A stretch of DNA of 63,078 bases from Chitinophagaceae bacterium (GCA_014379965.1 JACMKU010000102.1:1-63078); one strand, 5' to 3'; positions 18,802-27,544 are shown, numbered from the stretch's first letter. The notes: generated by a model not told the origin, from the letters alone. A program made the numbers and translations.

Positions 18802-19815
18802 ATGAAAACTGTAAACCTTGGAGTAATAGGTTATGGCTATTGGGGCCCTAACCTGGTAAGGAATTTTTTTGCCGCTAATGATTGCAACGTGAAGGCTGTG
18901 GCCGATGGCAGACCCGATCGATTGGCGGTATTGGCCAAAGTATTTCCTTCAGTTAAAGGTGTAAAAGACGCAGACGACATCATTAACGATACTGAAATCG
19001 ATGCTGTAGTCATCGCGACTTCGGTTTTCAGTCATTTTCCCCTGGCAAAAAAAGCGCTGAATAGCGGCAAGCACGTTCTCATCGAGAAGCCCATGACCGC
19101 TTCAGTTGCCGAAGCAGATGAGCTCATAGAACTTGCAACGAAGAAAGGCCTGACGCTGATGGTGGACCATACCTTCCTTTACACCGGTGCCGTTCAGAAG
19201 ATGCGAGAGCTTATCGACAGCAAGATGATTGGTACTCCCCGGTACTTCGACTCGAGCCGTATCAACCTTGGACTATTTCAACCCGATGTAAACGTGATCT
19301 GGGACCTCGCCCCTCATGATCTTTCCATACTTACTTACCTAGTTGATGAGTCGCCTGCGAGCATCAACGCGACAGGGATTTCGCATACACAGAATAATAT
19401 CGAGAATATCGCCTATATGACTGTGAATTATGATTCGGATTTCATTGCCCACTTCAACGTATCATGGACGTCGCCTGTAAAGGTCAGGCAGACACTCATA
19501 GGCGGTGATGTGAAGATGATAGTGTATAATGACCTTGAACCGTCGGAGAAGGTACGTATATACGACACTGGATATAAACACAAAACGGAAGAAGATAAGA
19601 ATAAGATAATGGTGGACTACCGTACGGGTGATGTCTATATTCCCAAATTATCTACTCAGGAGGCGTTATTGGGCGTTGCCAATGACTTTGTACAGTCCAT
19701 CATCCACAAGCGCGAACCAAAGGCCAACGGCGAATTGGGGAGAAAGGTGGTAAAGATTCTTGAAGCATCACAGGTTTCAATAAAGAACAAAGGAAAAGAA
19801 GTTTGTATACGATAA
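18802..19815 (+). CDS. Gfo/Idh/MocA-family oxidoreductase, sugar operon gene 1
   Basis: The 337 residues start with a Rossmann NAD(P)-binding motif (GVIGYGYWGPNLVRNF) and contain the family lysine in HVLIEKPMTASVAEADELI (about residue 97). The second half is the usual beta-sheet dimer domain with WDLAPHDLSIL, which carries the catalytic His region. The next two genes encode a hexapeptide acetyltransferase and a DegT aminotransferase. A WbpB/WlbA-type 3-dehydrogenase acting on a nucleotide-linked hexuronic acid is therefore the best guess, forming a 3-keto sugar that is then aminated and acetylated. That is an inference from neighbourhood. No UDP-GlcNAc 6-dehydrogenase (WbpA) is in the window. 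Confidence 0.8.
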   Translation: MKTVNLGVIGYGYWGPNLVRNFFAANDCNVKAVADGRPDRLAVLAKVFPSVKGVKDADDIINDTEIDAVVIATSVFSHFPLAKKALNSGKHVLIEKPMTASVAEADELIELATKKGLTLMVDHTFLYTGAVQKMRELIDSKMIGTPRYFDSSRINLGLFQPDVNVIWDLAPHDLSILTYLVDESPASINATGISHTQNNIENIAYMTVNYDSDFIAHFNVSWTSPVKVRQTLIGGDVKMIVYNDLEPSEKVRIYDTGYKHKTEEDKNKIMVDYRTGDVYIPKLSTQEALLGVANDFVQSIIHKREPKANGELGRKVVKILEASQVSIKNKGKEVCIR

Positions 19816-19826
19816 AAGCCACCATC

Positions 19827-20315
19827 ATGGAAACGATTACCACCAACAATGAACGACAAAGCCTGAATAATGTGCAGGTCGGCAACAATGTCCGCATTTT
19901 TAATTTTGTAAACGCCTATGGCTGTAGCATCGATGATAACAGCAAGGTTGGGGCATTTGTAGAAATACAAAAGGGCGCGACTATCGGCAAGAATTGCAAG
20001 ATATCCAGTCACACCTTCATTTGCGAGGGGGTCCACTTAGAAGATAATGTTTTTGTAGGTCATGGGGTGATGTTCACCAATGACCTCTTCCCAAGAGCTA
20101 CGAATCCGGATGGATCTCCCCAGACAGAGGCCGATTGGAAAGTAATCGAAACTCACGTGAGAAAAGGCGCTTCGATTGGCAGCAACGCCACAATACTAGC
20201 TGGGATCACAATTGGGGAAAATTCTCTGGTTGGAGCTGGCGCGGTGGTGACGAAAGATGTTGCTCCCAACAGCATTGTAGCAGGCTCTCCGGCCAAATTC
20301 ATCAAAAACATATAA
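19827..20315 (+). CDS. Left-handed beta-helix (hexapeptide) sugar N-acetyltransferase, WbpD/WlbB-like
   Basis: From the ATG at 19827 the protein has 162 residues; an upstream TTG frame overlapping the previous gene was rejected. Hexapeptide repeats run through most of it (VQVGNNVRIF, SKVGAFVEIQKGATIGKNCK, GASIGSNATILAGITIGENS), ending in the VGAGAVVTKDV-SIVAGSPAKFI cap. The HGVMFTNDLFPR loop carries the putative catalytic His seen in WbpD/WlbB and QdtC-type enzymes. It should transfer acetyl from acetyl-CoA to the 3-amino group formed by the adjacent aminotransferase. It starts 11 nt after gene 1 and 19 nt before gene 3, so the three form one unit. Confidence 0.83.
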   Translation: METITTNNERQSLNNVQVGNNVRIFNFVNAYGCSIDDNSKVGAFVEIQKGATIGKNCKISSHTFICEGVHLEDNVFVGHGVMFTNDLFPRATNPDGSPQTEADWKVIETHVRKGASIGSNATILAGITIGENSLVGAGAVVTKDVAPNSIVAGSPAKFIKNI

Positions 20316-20334
20316 ACCTTAGATACGACATTTC

Positions 20335-21435
20335 ATGGAAAAGAAAATCCCCTGTCTCGACCTTAAAGGTCAGCACCAACAGATCAAGAAAGAAGTTTTT
20401 GAAGCGTTCGAAAAAGTGTATGAGAATACCGCCTTCTCTGGCGGCCCTTTTGTAGAAACATTTGAGAAGAGCTTTGCAAATTTTTGCGGAACCAAATATG
20501 CCGTTGGTGTAGATAACGGCACTTCGGCCTTACACCTTGCTATGCTCGCACTTGGTATTGGTGCAGGTGACGAGGTAATCATTCCAGCCAATACATTTAT
20601 TGCGACAGCATGGGGTGTCTCATATACTGGCGCAACACCCGTATTCGTAGACAATGACCCCGATACATGGGAAATCGATGCTGCCAAGATCGAGGCAAAG
20701 ATTACTCCTAGAACTAAAGCTGTTATCGGCGTGCACCTCTATGGCCAGCCTTTCGATATCGATGCGGTTCAGGAAGTATGTACTCGACATGATCTTTTCC
20801 TGCTCGAAGATGCTGCCCAGGCACAGGGTGCGATGTATAAAGGAAAGCCTGTGGGTGGCTTTGGTGAAATGGCCTGTTTCAGTTTTTATCCAGGAAAAAA
20901 CCTCGGCGCTTGCGGTGAGGCTGGCGGATTGACGACAAACAGCGAGTCTTATTATAAGCATTTGCAGAGTTTACGCAATCATGGATCCGTTGTTCGCTAC
21001 TACCACGACGAAGTCGGATATAACATGCGGATGGGAGGATTGGAAGGCGCATCACTAAGTATCAAACTAAAATACCTTCCTGATTGGAACAAGCGCAGAC
21101 AGGATATCGCTCAGCGATACCAGTCGGAAATCAAGAATGATAAATTGAAGATGCAGGTTCGCCCCGATGGTCATTGCTCAGTGTATCACCTTTTCGTGGT
21201 AACCACCGAAGACCGCGACGGGCTGATGAAGTATCTCAATGAAAAGAACATTTTCCCAGGTCTTCATTACCCCGTTCCCTGCCATCTTCAGAAAGCATAT
21301 ACTACACTGGAGTACAAGAAAGGTGATTTCCCAAATGCGGAATACCTGGCCGAACATTGTTTGTCACTTCCGATGTACGCCGAGCTTAGCGATGAGGATG
21401 TGGATTATGTTATTGAAGCTTTGAATAAGTACTAA
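20335..21435 (+). CDS. DegT/DnrJ/EryC1-family sugar aminotransferase, copy 1 (WbpE/FdtB-like)
   Basis: The 366-residue PLP enzyme has its Schiff-base lysine at K188 in CFSFYPGKNLGACGEAGG. DNGTSALHLAMLALG (60-74), the PANTFIATAW loop (84-93) and LLEDAAQAQGA (157-167, PLP aspartate and glutamine) are family signatures. It should aminate a keto-sugar nucleotide using glutamate. Its position directly after the oxidoreductase and acetyltransferase suggests a C3 amination of the WbpE/FdtB kind. A second, clearly different DegT enzyme ends the operon (25712-26851). Confidence 0.9.
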   Translation: MEKKIPCLDLKGQHQQIKKEVFEAFEKVYENTAFSGGPFVETFEKSFANFCGTKYAVGVDNGTSALHLAMLALGIGAGDEVIIPANTFIATAWGVSYTGATPVFVDNDPDTWEIDAAKIEAKITPRTKAVIGVHLYGQPFDIDAVQEVCTRHDLFLLEDAAQAQGAMYKGKPVGGFGEMACFSFYPGKNLGACGEAGGLTTNSESYYKHLQSLRNHGSVVRYYHDEVGYNMRMGGLEGASLSIKLKYLPDWNKRRQDIAQRYQSEIKNDKLKMQVRPDGHCSVYHLFVVTTEDRDGLMKYLNEKNIFPGLHYPVPCHLQKAYTTLEYKKGDFPNAEYLAEHCLSLPMYAELSDEDVDYVIEALNKY

Positions 21436-21437
21436 GA

Positions 21438-22472
21438 ATGATATTGAATAAACTGTTAAAGCGCGTAGAAGCTCTTGGGCTCGACTTGAGAGGAAAGACG
21501 GTATTGACGGAGGCGGCCAGTGGGGCCTACATCGTTACACCTTTTCTCGCCGCCATGGCCGGAGCCAAGGTCTACGCATTTACGAAAACAACACGGTATG
21601 GGACGGTAGAAGAAATATTCCGGAATACGAGGGAACTGATCGAGCAATGCACGACGCACAAACTGGACATTACACTCATTGAGGAGCTGACACCCGAGAT
21701 CATTGCACAGGCGGATATCATCACCAATTCCGGGCATTTGAGACCATTGAATGAGGAAAAGTTGAAGCATGCAAAGGATGGGGCAGTAATCCCCTTGATG
21801 TATGAAGCATGGGAATGGCGAGACGCGGATATGGACATTGAATACATCCGGAAGAGAGGTTTTAAAATTGGCGCTACCAATGAGCGCCACCCAGAAATAG
21901 ATGTGTTCAACTATTTGGGTGATATGGCTGTCAAGCAGATATTCGATGCAGGCACATGTCCATACAAGAATAAATTTGTGCTGATCTGTAACAATGACTT
22001 TGGCCCTTTTATCGCGAAAGTATTAGCAAAAATATGTGATGGACTAGCCGTGATCGATAAGAATGAGAATAAAGAGAAGTACCATCTTGATAACGTGGAG
22101 TGGATCGGTAATTTCCCAGAGGTAAAAATTCCTGCGCCTTACAAGGATGCCGAAGCGGTAATTTTTACAGCATATCCCTTCGACCAGGATTGGATTGGTG
22201 AAAACACGCCGTTATCAATTGAACAGATCAAGTCGGAATTCACCGATCCCTATATTTTGCGATATGCGGGTGATGTGGATCCTAAAGTGCTGGATAAGGA
22301 AGGAGTAAGGTATTTCCCGGCCAAGGTTCACAGCGGGCATATGGGTATTCTTCCATCAGCGATTGGGTATGACCCTATTATTCGCCTGCAGGCGGGCGGG
22401 TTGAAGGCTGGCGAAGCCCTTCTTTCCGGTAAACATGAACATAATAATATTCCAGTTTTGGAATTAGTATAA
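21438..22472 (+). CDS. Unrecognised two-Rossmann-like protein in the sugar operon
   Basis: I do not recognise this 344-residue protein. It begins 2 nt after the aminotransferase gene and ends 5 nt before the formyltransferase gene, so it is an integral member of the operon. Two dinucleotide-binding-like segments are visible: LRGKTVLTEAASGAYIVTPF (17-36) with AGAKVYAF, and NKFVLICNNDFGPFIAKVL (about 179-197) ending in AVIDKNENK. Between them, ADIITNSGHLRPLNEEKL resembles the substrate-domain linker of S-adenosylhomocysteine hydrolase or alanine-dehydrogenase-like folds. HSGHMGILPSAIGYDP near residue 298 is a likely conserved active-site loop. No signal peptide or membrane helix is seen. A nucleotide- or amino-acid-linked dehydrogenase is possible but unproven. 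Confidence 0.6.
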   Translation: MILNKLLKRVEALGLDLRGKTVLTEAASGAYIVTPFLAAMAGAKVYAFTKTTRYGTVEEIFRNTRELIEQCTTHKLDITLIEELTPEIIAQADIITNSGHLRPLNEEKLKHAKDGAVIPLMYEAWEWRDADMDIEYIRKRGFKIGATNERHPEIDVFNYLGDMAVKQIFDAGTCPYKNKFVLICNNDFGPFIAKVLAKICDGLAVIDKNENKEKYHLDNVEWIGNFPEVKIPAPYKDAEAVIFTAYPFDQDWIGENTPLSIEQIKSEFTDPYILRYAGDVDPKVLDKEGVRYFPAKVHSGHMGILPSAIGYDPIIRLQAGGLKAGEALLSGKHEHNNIPVLELV

Positions 22473-22477
22473 CAAGT

Positions 22478-23410
22478 ATGAGCACCATCACCAACCTAAT
22501 TGCTATCGGACGTTCCCGTTATCTATATGATGGGATAAAACATCTAATGGCAAAGGGGTATTCTTTCAAGGCAATCGTAACTGAAGAAGCGTACGAGGAG
22601 TATGATATCAAGCATACCGATTTCGAGAAACTCGCGCAGGAAGCAGGAGCCAGGTTTTTCATGATAAAATCGGTAAATAACGAAGAGTTGATCAGTCTCA
22701 TAAAAGAGAACGGCATACGTGTTGCCATCAGTGCCAATTGGAAGTATACAATTCCCAAGAGTTTCCTCGATCTGTTCGAATGTGGGATCCTGAACTTTCA
22801 CCTCGGCAATCTTCCTGATTATAAGGGAAACGCTACCGTAAACTGGACTATCATCAATGGTGAGAGTTACATCAATGGCAATATCCACAAGATGGATCCT
22901 GAACTGGACGCTGGAGATGTAGTAGCCCGAAAGTCAATTCCTATCAATGGCGATATGTATATAGCCGACGTATTGAGACAAGCTGAGAAGGATGTTCCCG
23001 CTCTTTATGAAGAGGCCGTGGGCAAAGTCCTGTTGAAGCCCGATACGTTTGAGGTAAAAGGCACCATTCACGGTCTGCGTTGCTATCCGCGTTTACCGGA
23101 AGACAGCCACATTAATTGGAACCAACCCGTCGACAAGGTAAGCAGATTGGTAAGGGCCTCTTCCCATCCATACAATGGCGCTTTTAGTTATCTCAATGGT
23201 GAGAGGATCGTGATCTGGAAAGCAAGGGCAGTAATCCCGGAAGATAAGTTCCTGGCGGTACCTGGCCACGTGGTGGCACTGGATAAGAAGCGTAACAGCA
23301 TCATGGTTGCCTGTGCAGACGGCTTACTCGAAGTAGAAGAGATTGAGAAGAATGGCGAGGTAATGGCTCCTACAAACTATATTAAAAGTATCAGAGTACG
23401 ATTCAAATAA
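22478..23410 (+). CDS. Fmt/ArnA-type formyltransferase, probable sugar N-formyltransferase
   Basis: The 310 residues show a formyl-transferase fold. The catalytic triad is N106-H108-D144 (GILNFHLGNLPDYKG and DPELDAGDVV), with exactly the spacing of the ArnA N-terminal domain (102/104/140 there). GNATVNWTIINGE resembles the ArnA/Fmt substrate loop. The C-terminal 100 residues form a small OB-like domain. The enzyme should pass formyl from N10-formyltetrahydrofolate to an amino group. A role in tRNA initiation is unlikely because the gene sits among sugar genes and lacks the SLLP form of the Fmt signature. A sugar amine such as the product of the operon's DegT enzymes is the expected acceptor. 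Confidence 0.82.
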   Translation: MSTITNLIAIGRSRYLYDGIKHLMAKGYSFKAIVTEEAYEEYDIKHTDFEKLAQEAGARFFMIKSVNNEELISLIKENGIRVAISANWKYTIPKSFLDLFECGILNFHLGNLPDYKGNATVNWTIINGESYINGNIHKMDPELDAGDVVARKSIPINGDMYIADVLRQAEKDVPALYEEAVGKVLLKPDTFEVKGTIHGLRCYPRLPEDSHINWNQPVDKVSRLVRASSHPYNGAFSYLNGERIVIWKARAVIPEDKFLAVPGHVVALDKKRNSIMVACADGLLEVEEIEKNGEVMAPTNYIKSIRVRFK

Positions 23411-23416
23411 TAACTC

Positions 23417-24367
23417 ATGCAGGAGAATAAAAACAGATCGGTTACCGTCATCATACCCATTTACAATGAGTATGAGGGAATTCCGTTCCTGGTAGACAGC
23501 CTGAACGAGTTTTTCGCTCTTCATAGCTATCTCAACCCGGAGGTGATCTTTGTTAACGACGGTTCACGCGATAACTCCGTCCAGCGGCTGGGAGAGATGA
23601 ATCATATATCGTACAAGGCGAAGGTGATCAGTTTCTCGCGGAATTTCGGTTCTCATGCTGCCCTTCGCGCCGGTATTGCGCACGCATCGGGTGAACTTAT
23701 TTGCTTCAACTACGCCGACCTGCAGGATCCCCTGGAATTAGTTGTCGACATGAAGCGCCTAATGGATGGTGGAAATGATATCATCTGGGCGCATCGTGAA
23801 AGTACCAAAGTCTCTTGGGGTGAGAAGATGTTCTCCAAGTCGTATGCATACCTCATGAAGAAATTCGCTTTCAAGAATTTTCCTGAGAAGGGATTTGATA
23901 TCGTGATGTTCAACAGGAAGGTGGCTGCCGAAGTAAACAAAAACGTAGAAGCAAATTCATCCATTTTTCTTCAGATCCTGGGAATGGGATTCCGCCAGGC
24001 GTCAATTTCCTACAAGAAGAGAGAAAGAAAGACAGGCGTCAGCAAATGGACGCTGTCGAAGAAGATAAAACTGTTCATCGACTCGTTCGTAGCCTTCTCC
24101 TATGCTCCGATCAGGTTCGTGACCATTGTTGGGATCATTTTCTTCATTGTTGGGATGGTATGGACGGCATACATTGTAGTCAGGAAAGTATTTTTCCAGG
24201 ACCTCGCTGCGGGATGGCCTGCGCTGATGTCGATCCTGATGATCGGTTTTGGCATCACCAATATTTCGCTAGGTATAATTGCAGAATATCTCTGGCGTAC
24301 CCTCGACGCAAGTCGTAAGCGCCAGGTGTTTATCATTGATGACGTAAAAGAATTAAACAAGCCATGA
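23417..24367 (+). CDS. GtrB/ArnC-like family 2 glycosyltransferase (polyprenyl-phosphate sugar synthase)
   Basis: The 316 residues begin with the GT2 core VTVIIPIYNEYEGIPFL, contain VIFVNDGSRDNS and the metal/nucleotide element NYADLQDPLEL, and have KTGVSKWTLSKKIKLFIDS before two transmembrane helices (about 225-300). This is the DPM1/GtrB/ArnC layout, in which a sugar is moved from a nucleotide to undecaprenyl phosphate at the inner face of the membrane. The following EamA/SMR-like gene overlaps by 4 nt (ATGA), the usual partnership of synthase and flippase. Substrate is presumably the formylated or acetylated amino sugar made by the operon. Confidence 0.88.
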   Translation: MQENKNRSVTVIIPIYNEYEGIPFLVDSLNEFFALHSYLNPEVIFVNDGSRDNSVQRLGEMNHISYKAKVISFSRNFGSHAALRAGIAHASGELICFNYADLQDPLELVVDMKRLMDGGNDIIWAHRESTKVSWGEKMFSKSYAYLMKKFAFKNFPEKGFDIVMFNRKVAAEVNKNVEANSSIFLQILGMGFRQASISYKKRERKTGVSKWTLSKKIKLFIDSFVAFSYAPIRFVTIVGIIFFIVGMVWTAYIVVRKVFFQDLAAGWPALMSILMIGFGITNISLGIIAEYLWRTLDASRKRQVFIIDDVKELNKP

Positions 24368-24732
24368 TTAAAGCAGCCCTATTCTGTGCATTGTATGCGT
24401 TGCTTAATGTCTCCGGCGCGGCCATTATAAAATGGAAGTTGAAGGGCAAAACATTGACGACGCTTAATGAATGGATAGGTTTATTGCTAAATGTACAGGT
24501 GATTGGGGCATTTGCGCTGATCTTCTTATCAATGCTCGTCATTTTTAAGGCGCTTTCACTGGCCAATTTTACTTTTGTCATCCCGGTGTCGGCAGGAATA
24601 AATTTTATCCTTACGGTAATCGCCGGTTATTTCATATTCAAGGATCACCTTAACCTGATATCTTTCATCGGCTTCACGCTGATCATCTCAGGAATTCTAT
24701 TATTAAGTTTAAATAGTACCCAACATGCATAA
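24364..24732 (+). CDS. EamA/SMR-like small membrane protein, ArnE/ArnF-type flippase subunit
   Basis: The 122 residues form four hydrophobic helices, starting MIKAALFCALYALLNVSGAA. The middle helix pair contains SLANFTFVIPVSAGINFILT, the SMR/DMT fold signature with a proline kink, like ArnE/ArnF and GtrA-like partners. The start overlaps the GT2 stop by 4 nt and the end overlaps the epimerase start by 8 nt. It is therefore translationally tied to both. A role in moving polyprenyl-phosphate sugar across the inner membrane is inferred from context. A drug exporter is unlikely in this setting. Confidence 0.78.
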   Translation: MIKAALFCALYALLNVSGAAIIKWKLKGKTLTTLNEWIGLLLNVQVIGAFALIFLSMLVIFKALSLANFTFVIPVSAGINFILTVIAGYFIFKDHLNLISFIGFTLIISGILLLSLNSTQHA

Positions 24733-25702
24733 TAAAGTGAAAGATAGTATCATCCTCGTTACAGGCGGAGCAGGCTTTATCGGTTCCTACGTGGTGGAAC
24801 AACTGATCCCTCTCGGGCCGAAGAAGATTATCATACTCGATAATTTCATACGAGGCAGCAGGGCAAACATGAAATCATTTATTGACAATCCTATCGTGGA
24901 GCTGCAAGAGGGCGACATACGGGATTCGATCAAACTCGAGCATTGTATCGCCGGTACCGACTTTATTTTCCATATGGCTGCATTGCGGATCAATGCCTGT
25001 GCTGCCAGCCCGCGTGATGGATTCGATGTGATGTTGAAATCTACCTTCGAAGTGGCCGAATTGGCCGTCAAGCATAAGGTGAAGAAGGTGATCTATAGCT
25101 CGAGCGCCTCCGTGTATGGACTCGCCCAGCATTTCCCTACACCAGAGACCGACAACCCATACAATAACCAGACGTTTTATGGCGCAGCGAAAATGTGGGG
25201 CGAGCAATTGTTCCGCAGCTATAAATTCATGTACGGCCTGGATTACGTGGCGCTTCGTTACTTCAATGCCTACGGTCCACGCATGGACACCGATGGTAAG
25301 TATACAGAAGTTATGATCAAGTGGCTCGACTGTATCCGCGATAGCAAGAATCCGCTGATCTATGGCGATGGAACTACGACTATGGACTTTGTCTATGTAA
25401 GGGATATCGCAAAGGCGAATATCGCTGCGCTGCAATCCGATGTAACTGACGAGGCATTCAATATTGGGAATTGCGAGGAAACAAGTTTGAAAGGATTGTT
25501 GGATGTACTGCTGAAAGTGAATGATTCTACACTGACTCCGGAATTCAGGGAAGACAACTCCATCAATCCCGTAAGCCGCAGGCTCGCCGATATTACAAAA
25601 GCGAAGAAGCTGCTTGGATTTACCCCAACCGTTAGCCTGGAACAAGGCATGAAGGAATTGACGGAATGGTATTTCGAGAAAATTAATGTAACCACCAACT
25701 AA
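24725..25702 (+). CDS. NAD-dependent nucleotide-sugar epimerase/dehydratase
   Basis: The 325 residues form an extended SDR. The cofactor motif is LVTGGAGFIGSYVV, the active site is SSSASVYG plus Y-G-A-A-K (FYGAAKMWGEQL), and the C-terminal substrate region has YFNAYGPRMDTDGKY and IYGDGTTTMDFVYVRDIA. The sequence is nearest in style to UDP-glucose 4-epimerase-like and WbpP/ArnA-C-like enzymes. It could be a 4-epimerase, or perform the oxidation step that supplies a 4-keto sugar to the final aminotransferase gene 9 nt downstream. Confidence 0.85.
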   Translation: MHNKVKDSIILVTGGAGFIGSYVVEQLIPLGPKKIIILDNFIRGSRANMKSFIDNPIVELQEGDIRDSIKLEHCIAGTDFIFHMAALRINACAASPRDGFDVMLKSTFEVAELAVKHKVKKVIYSSSASVYGLAQHFPTPETDNPYNNQTFYGAAKMWGEQLFRSYKFMYGLDYVALRYFNAYGPRMDTDGKYTEVMIKWLDCIRDSKNPLIYGDGTTTMDFVYVRDIAKANIAALQSDVTDEAFNIGNCEETSLKGLLDVLLKVNDSTLTPEFREDNSINPVSRRLADITKAKKLLGFTPTVSLEQGMKELTEWYFEKINVTTN

Positions 25703-25711
25703 TTAACACAT

Positions 25712-26851
25712 ATGATACCGATAGCCAAACCATACTTGACAGCCGACGAAGCACAGGCAGCATATGATACAATCCTCACTGGCTGGATCACACAAGGGCC
25801 GAGAGTTGCGGAGTTTGAAGAGAAGTTTGCCTCCTATACTGGAGCAAAGTATGCAGTGGCTGTTTCCAATTGTACCACCGCCCTCCACCTGGCGATGATA
25901 GTTGCTGGAATAAGTGAAGGTGACGAGGTGATCTGCCCTTCCATGAGTTATGTGGCCACGGCCAATTCAATAAAATATGTTGGAGCCAAACCAGTATTCG
26001 CAGAAGTGAACCCGCTCACATACAATCTCGACGCGGCTGACACGGAAAGAAGAATCACCCCAAAGACGAAAGCGATCCTGCTAGTACACCAAATTGGCAT
26101 GCCTGCTGATATTGAGACTTTCAAGAGACTGGCAGAAAAATATAAACTAAAACTGATTGAAGATGCCGCGTGTGCAGCAGGGTCTGCTTACCAAAGTGCA
26201 AAGATCGGCAGCCACTCAGAACTGGTATGTTTCTCCCTCCATCCAAGGAAGGTGATTTCTACCGGTGATGGTGGTTTCATTACTACAAACAACGAAGAGT
26301 ATTACAAACGCATGAAGCTCCTCAGGCAACACGGAATGTCTGTGAATGACCGGGTGCGACATGAGTCGGCAAAGGTGATCTTCGAGGATCATATTGAGGT
26401 CGGCTACAACTACAGGATGACGGATATCCAGGCGGCGGTTGGAATAAAGCAACTCGAGAAACTGGATTGGATCGTGGAAGAGAGAAGGAAGATCGCAATG
26501 CAATACCACGAGGCATTCCGCGATATCGAATTCATCAGGTTACCTATTGAGGAGCCCGGCTACTTCAGCAATTATCAGTCTTACAGCATATATCTCAAGG
26601 ACACTTGTCCTATCAGCCGCAATGAACTCATGCAGAAGATGCTTGATGCGGGCATAGCTACCAGGCGTGGCATCATGACTTCTCACAGGGAAACAGCTTA
26701 CAAGATAGAGGCAGCCGGCGTGTCACTTCCGGTATCGGAGAACGCATGCGATAATAGCATTATCCTGCCGCTGTATATTCCAATGAACTCTGAAGATGTT
26801 AAGAAGGTGATAGAGACCTTTAAGGCGAATGTGCTTGTCGCTGTGGCCTGA
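25712..26851 (+). CDS. DegT/DnrJ/EryC1-family aminotransferase, copy 2 (ArnB/PseC-like)
   Basis: The 379-residue PLP enzyme has K180 in CFSLHPRKVISTGDGGF, VSNCTTALHLAM at 51-62 and IEDAACAAGSAYQ at 149-161. The short S-L-H-P-R-K-x-I-S-T-G form is typical of the branch that includes ArnB, PseC and perosamine synthases, which aminate 4-keto sugars. It differs clearly from the first DegT copy, so the two probably act at different carbons. It is the last gene of the operon. A two-armed word repeat begins immediately after its TGA. Confidence 0.9.
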   Translation: MIPIAKPYLTADEAQAAYDTILTGWITQGPRVAEFEEKFASYTGAKYAVAVSNCTTALHLAMIVAGISEGDEVICPSMSYVATANSIKYVGAKPVFAEVNPLTYNLDAADTERRITPKTKAILLVHQIGMPADIETFKRLAEKYKLKLIEDAACAAGSAYQSAKIGSHSELVCFSLHPRKVISTGDGGFITTNNEEYYKRMKLLRQHGMSVNDRVRHESAKVIFEDHIEVGYNYRMTDIQAAVGIKQLEKLDWIVEERRKIAMQYHEAFRDIEFIRLPIEEPGYFSNYQSYSIYLKDTCPISRNELMQKMLDAGIATRRGIMTSHRETAYKIEAAGVSLPVSENACDNSIILPLYIPMNSEDVKKVIETFKANVLVAVA

Positions 26852-27034
26852 GGGCTAATGGCAAGTAGCTAGTGGCAAGTAGGGTTGGAAGAGTTTTCAA
26901 CGCCATCAATCATTGCGTACTGACGAACCAAAATTAGTAGGCTATTTTATTGGTCTTCGAATATTATAGGAACTTTCAAATTATTCTGAGCGTAACCCTA
27001 CTAGCCACTAGCCACTAGCTACTAGCCACTAGCC
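26852..27034. repeat. Two-armed heptamer word repeat (GGCTAGT family), convergent gap
   Basis: The left arm at 26852-26886 carries GGCTAATGGCAAGTAGCTAGT-type words, and the right arm at 26993-27034 carries ACTAGCC words. The inner edges AGGGTT and AACCCT also pair. The spacer is 106 nt of unique sequence. The arms start directly after the aminotransferase stop and end 3 nt before the stop codon of the convergent gene, filling the gap completely. Confidence 0.82.
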
Positions 27035-27037
27035 TTA

Positions 27038-27544
27038 TCATTGAGCAATCACGGCGCCAGTAGCAGTCGTATCAGTCTTTGATTTTTTGAACAGCATCAC
27101 ATAACCGCAGAGATTTTTCTTCTTCTGCTTATTGACCTGTACAGGTTTCATCATGTGGAATTCAGAAAACTTGGGTATGTAAGAGTAGGAGATCACATTT
27201 CCGTCGACGTCACCCCATTTCTTTTGCTGAAACACGACTTGCCTTTCGTTCCAGTCAAACATTCTTACTTCGTACAAACGGGATGAATAGTCGCCAATAA
27301 AGACGAATTGATACCAGCTGCCCTGTGTCAAAGGAACGATGACGGGCATCTCGTATTCGCTTTCCATGGTAATAGAAGCTTCTTTCAACAATTCAAAACC
27401 ATCTTTGGAATATAGTCCTTTGAGACTGTCGACCTGTTTTTCGATAAAGTCGTTCTTACAAGTCTGAAGACGAATAACATCCTGAGAGTAGGAGGAGAAT
27501 ACCAGGAGCATTGTGGTTGTTAAAAGGATACAGATTTTCTTCAT
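27038..27544 (-). CDS. Small secreted protein of unknown function
   Basis: From ATG 27544 the product has 168 residues; the open frame extends to 27592, but MKKICILLTTTMLLVFSSYSQ gives a clear signal peptide with cleavage after the usual Bacteroidota S-Y-S-Q. The mature part has no family I recognise. It mixes charged helices (VDSLKGLYSKDGFELLKEA) with aromatic beta-like stretches (GSWYQFVFIGDYSSRLYEVR). The C-terminus lacks a T9SS sorting signature. It is transcribed alone, downstream of an SDR gene but separated from it by 209 nt. Confidence 0.65.
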   Translation of the reverse strand: MKKICILLTTTMLLVFSSYSQDVIRLQTCKNDFIEKQVDSLKGLYSKDGFELLKEASITMESEYEMPVIVPLTQGSWYQFVFIGDYSSRLYEVRMFDWNERQVVFQQKKWGDVDGNVISYSYIPKFSEFHMMKPVQVNKQKKKNLCGYVMLFKKSKTDTTATGAVIAQ

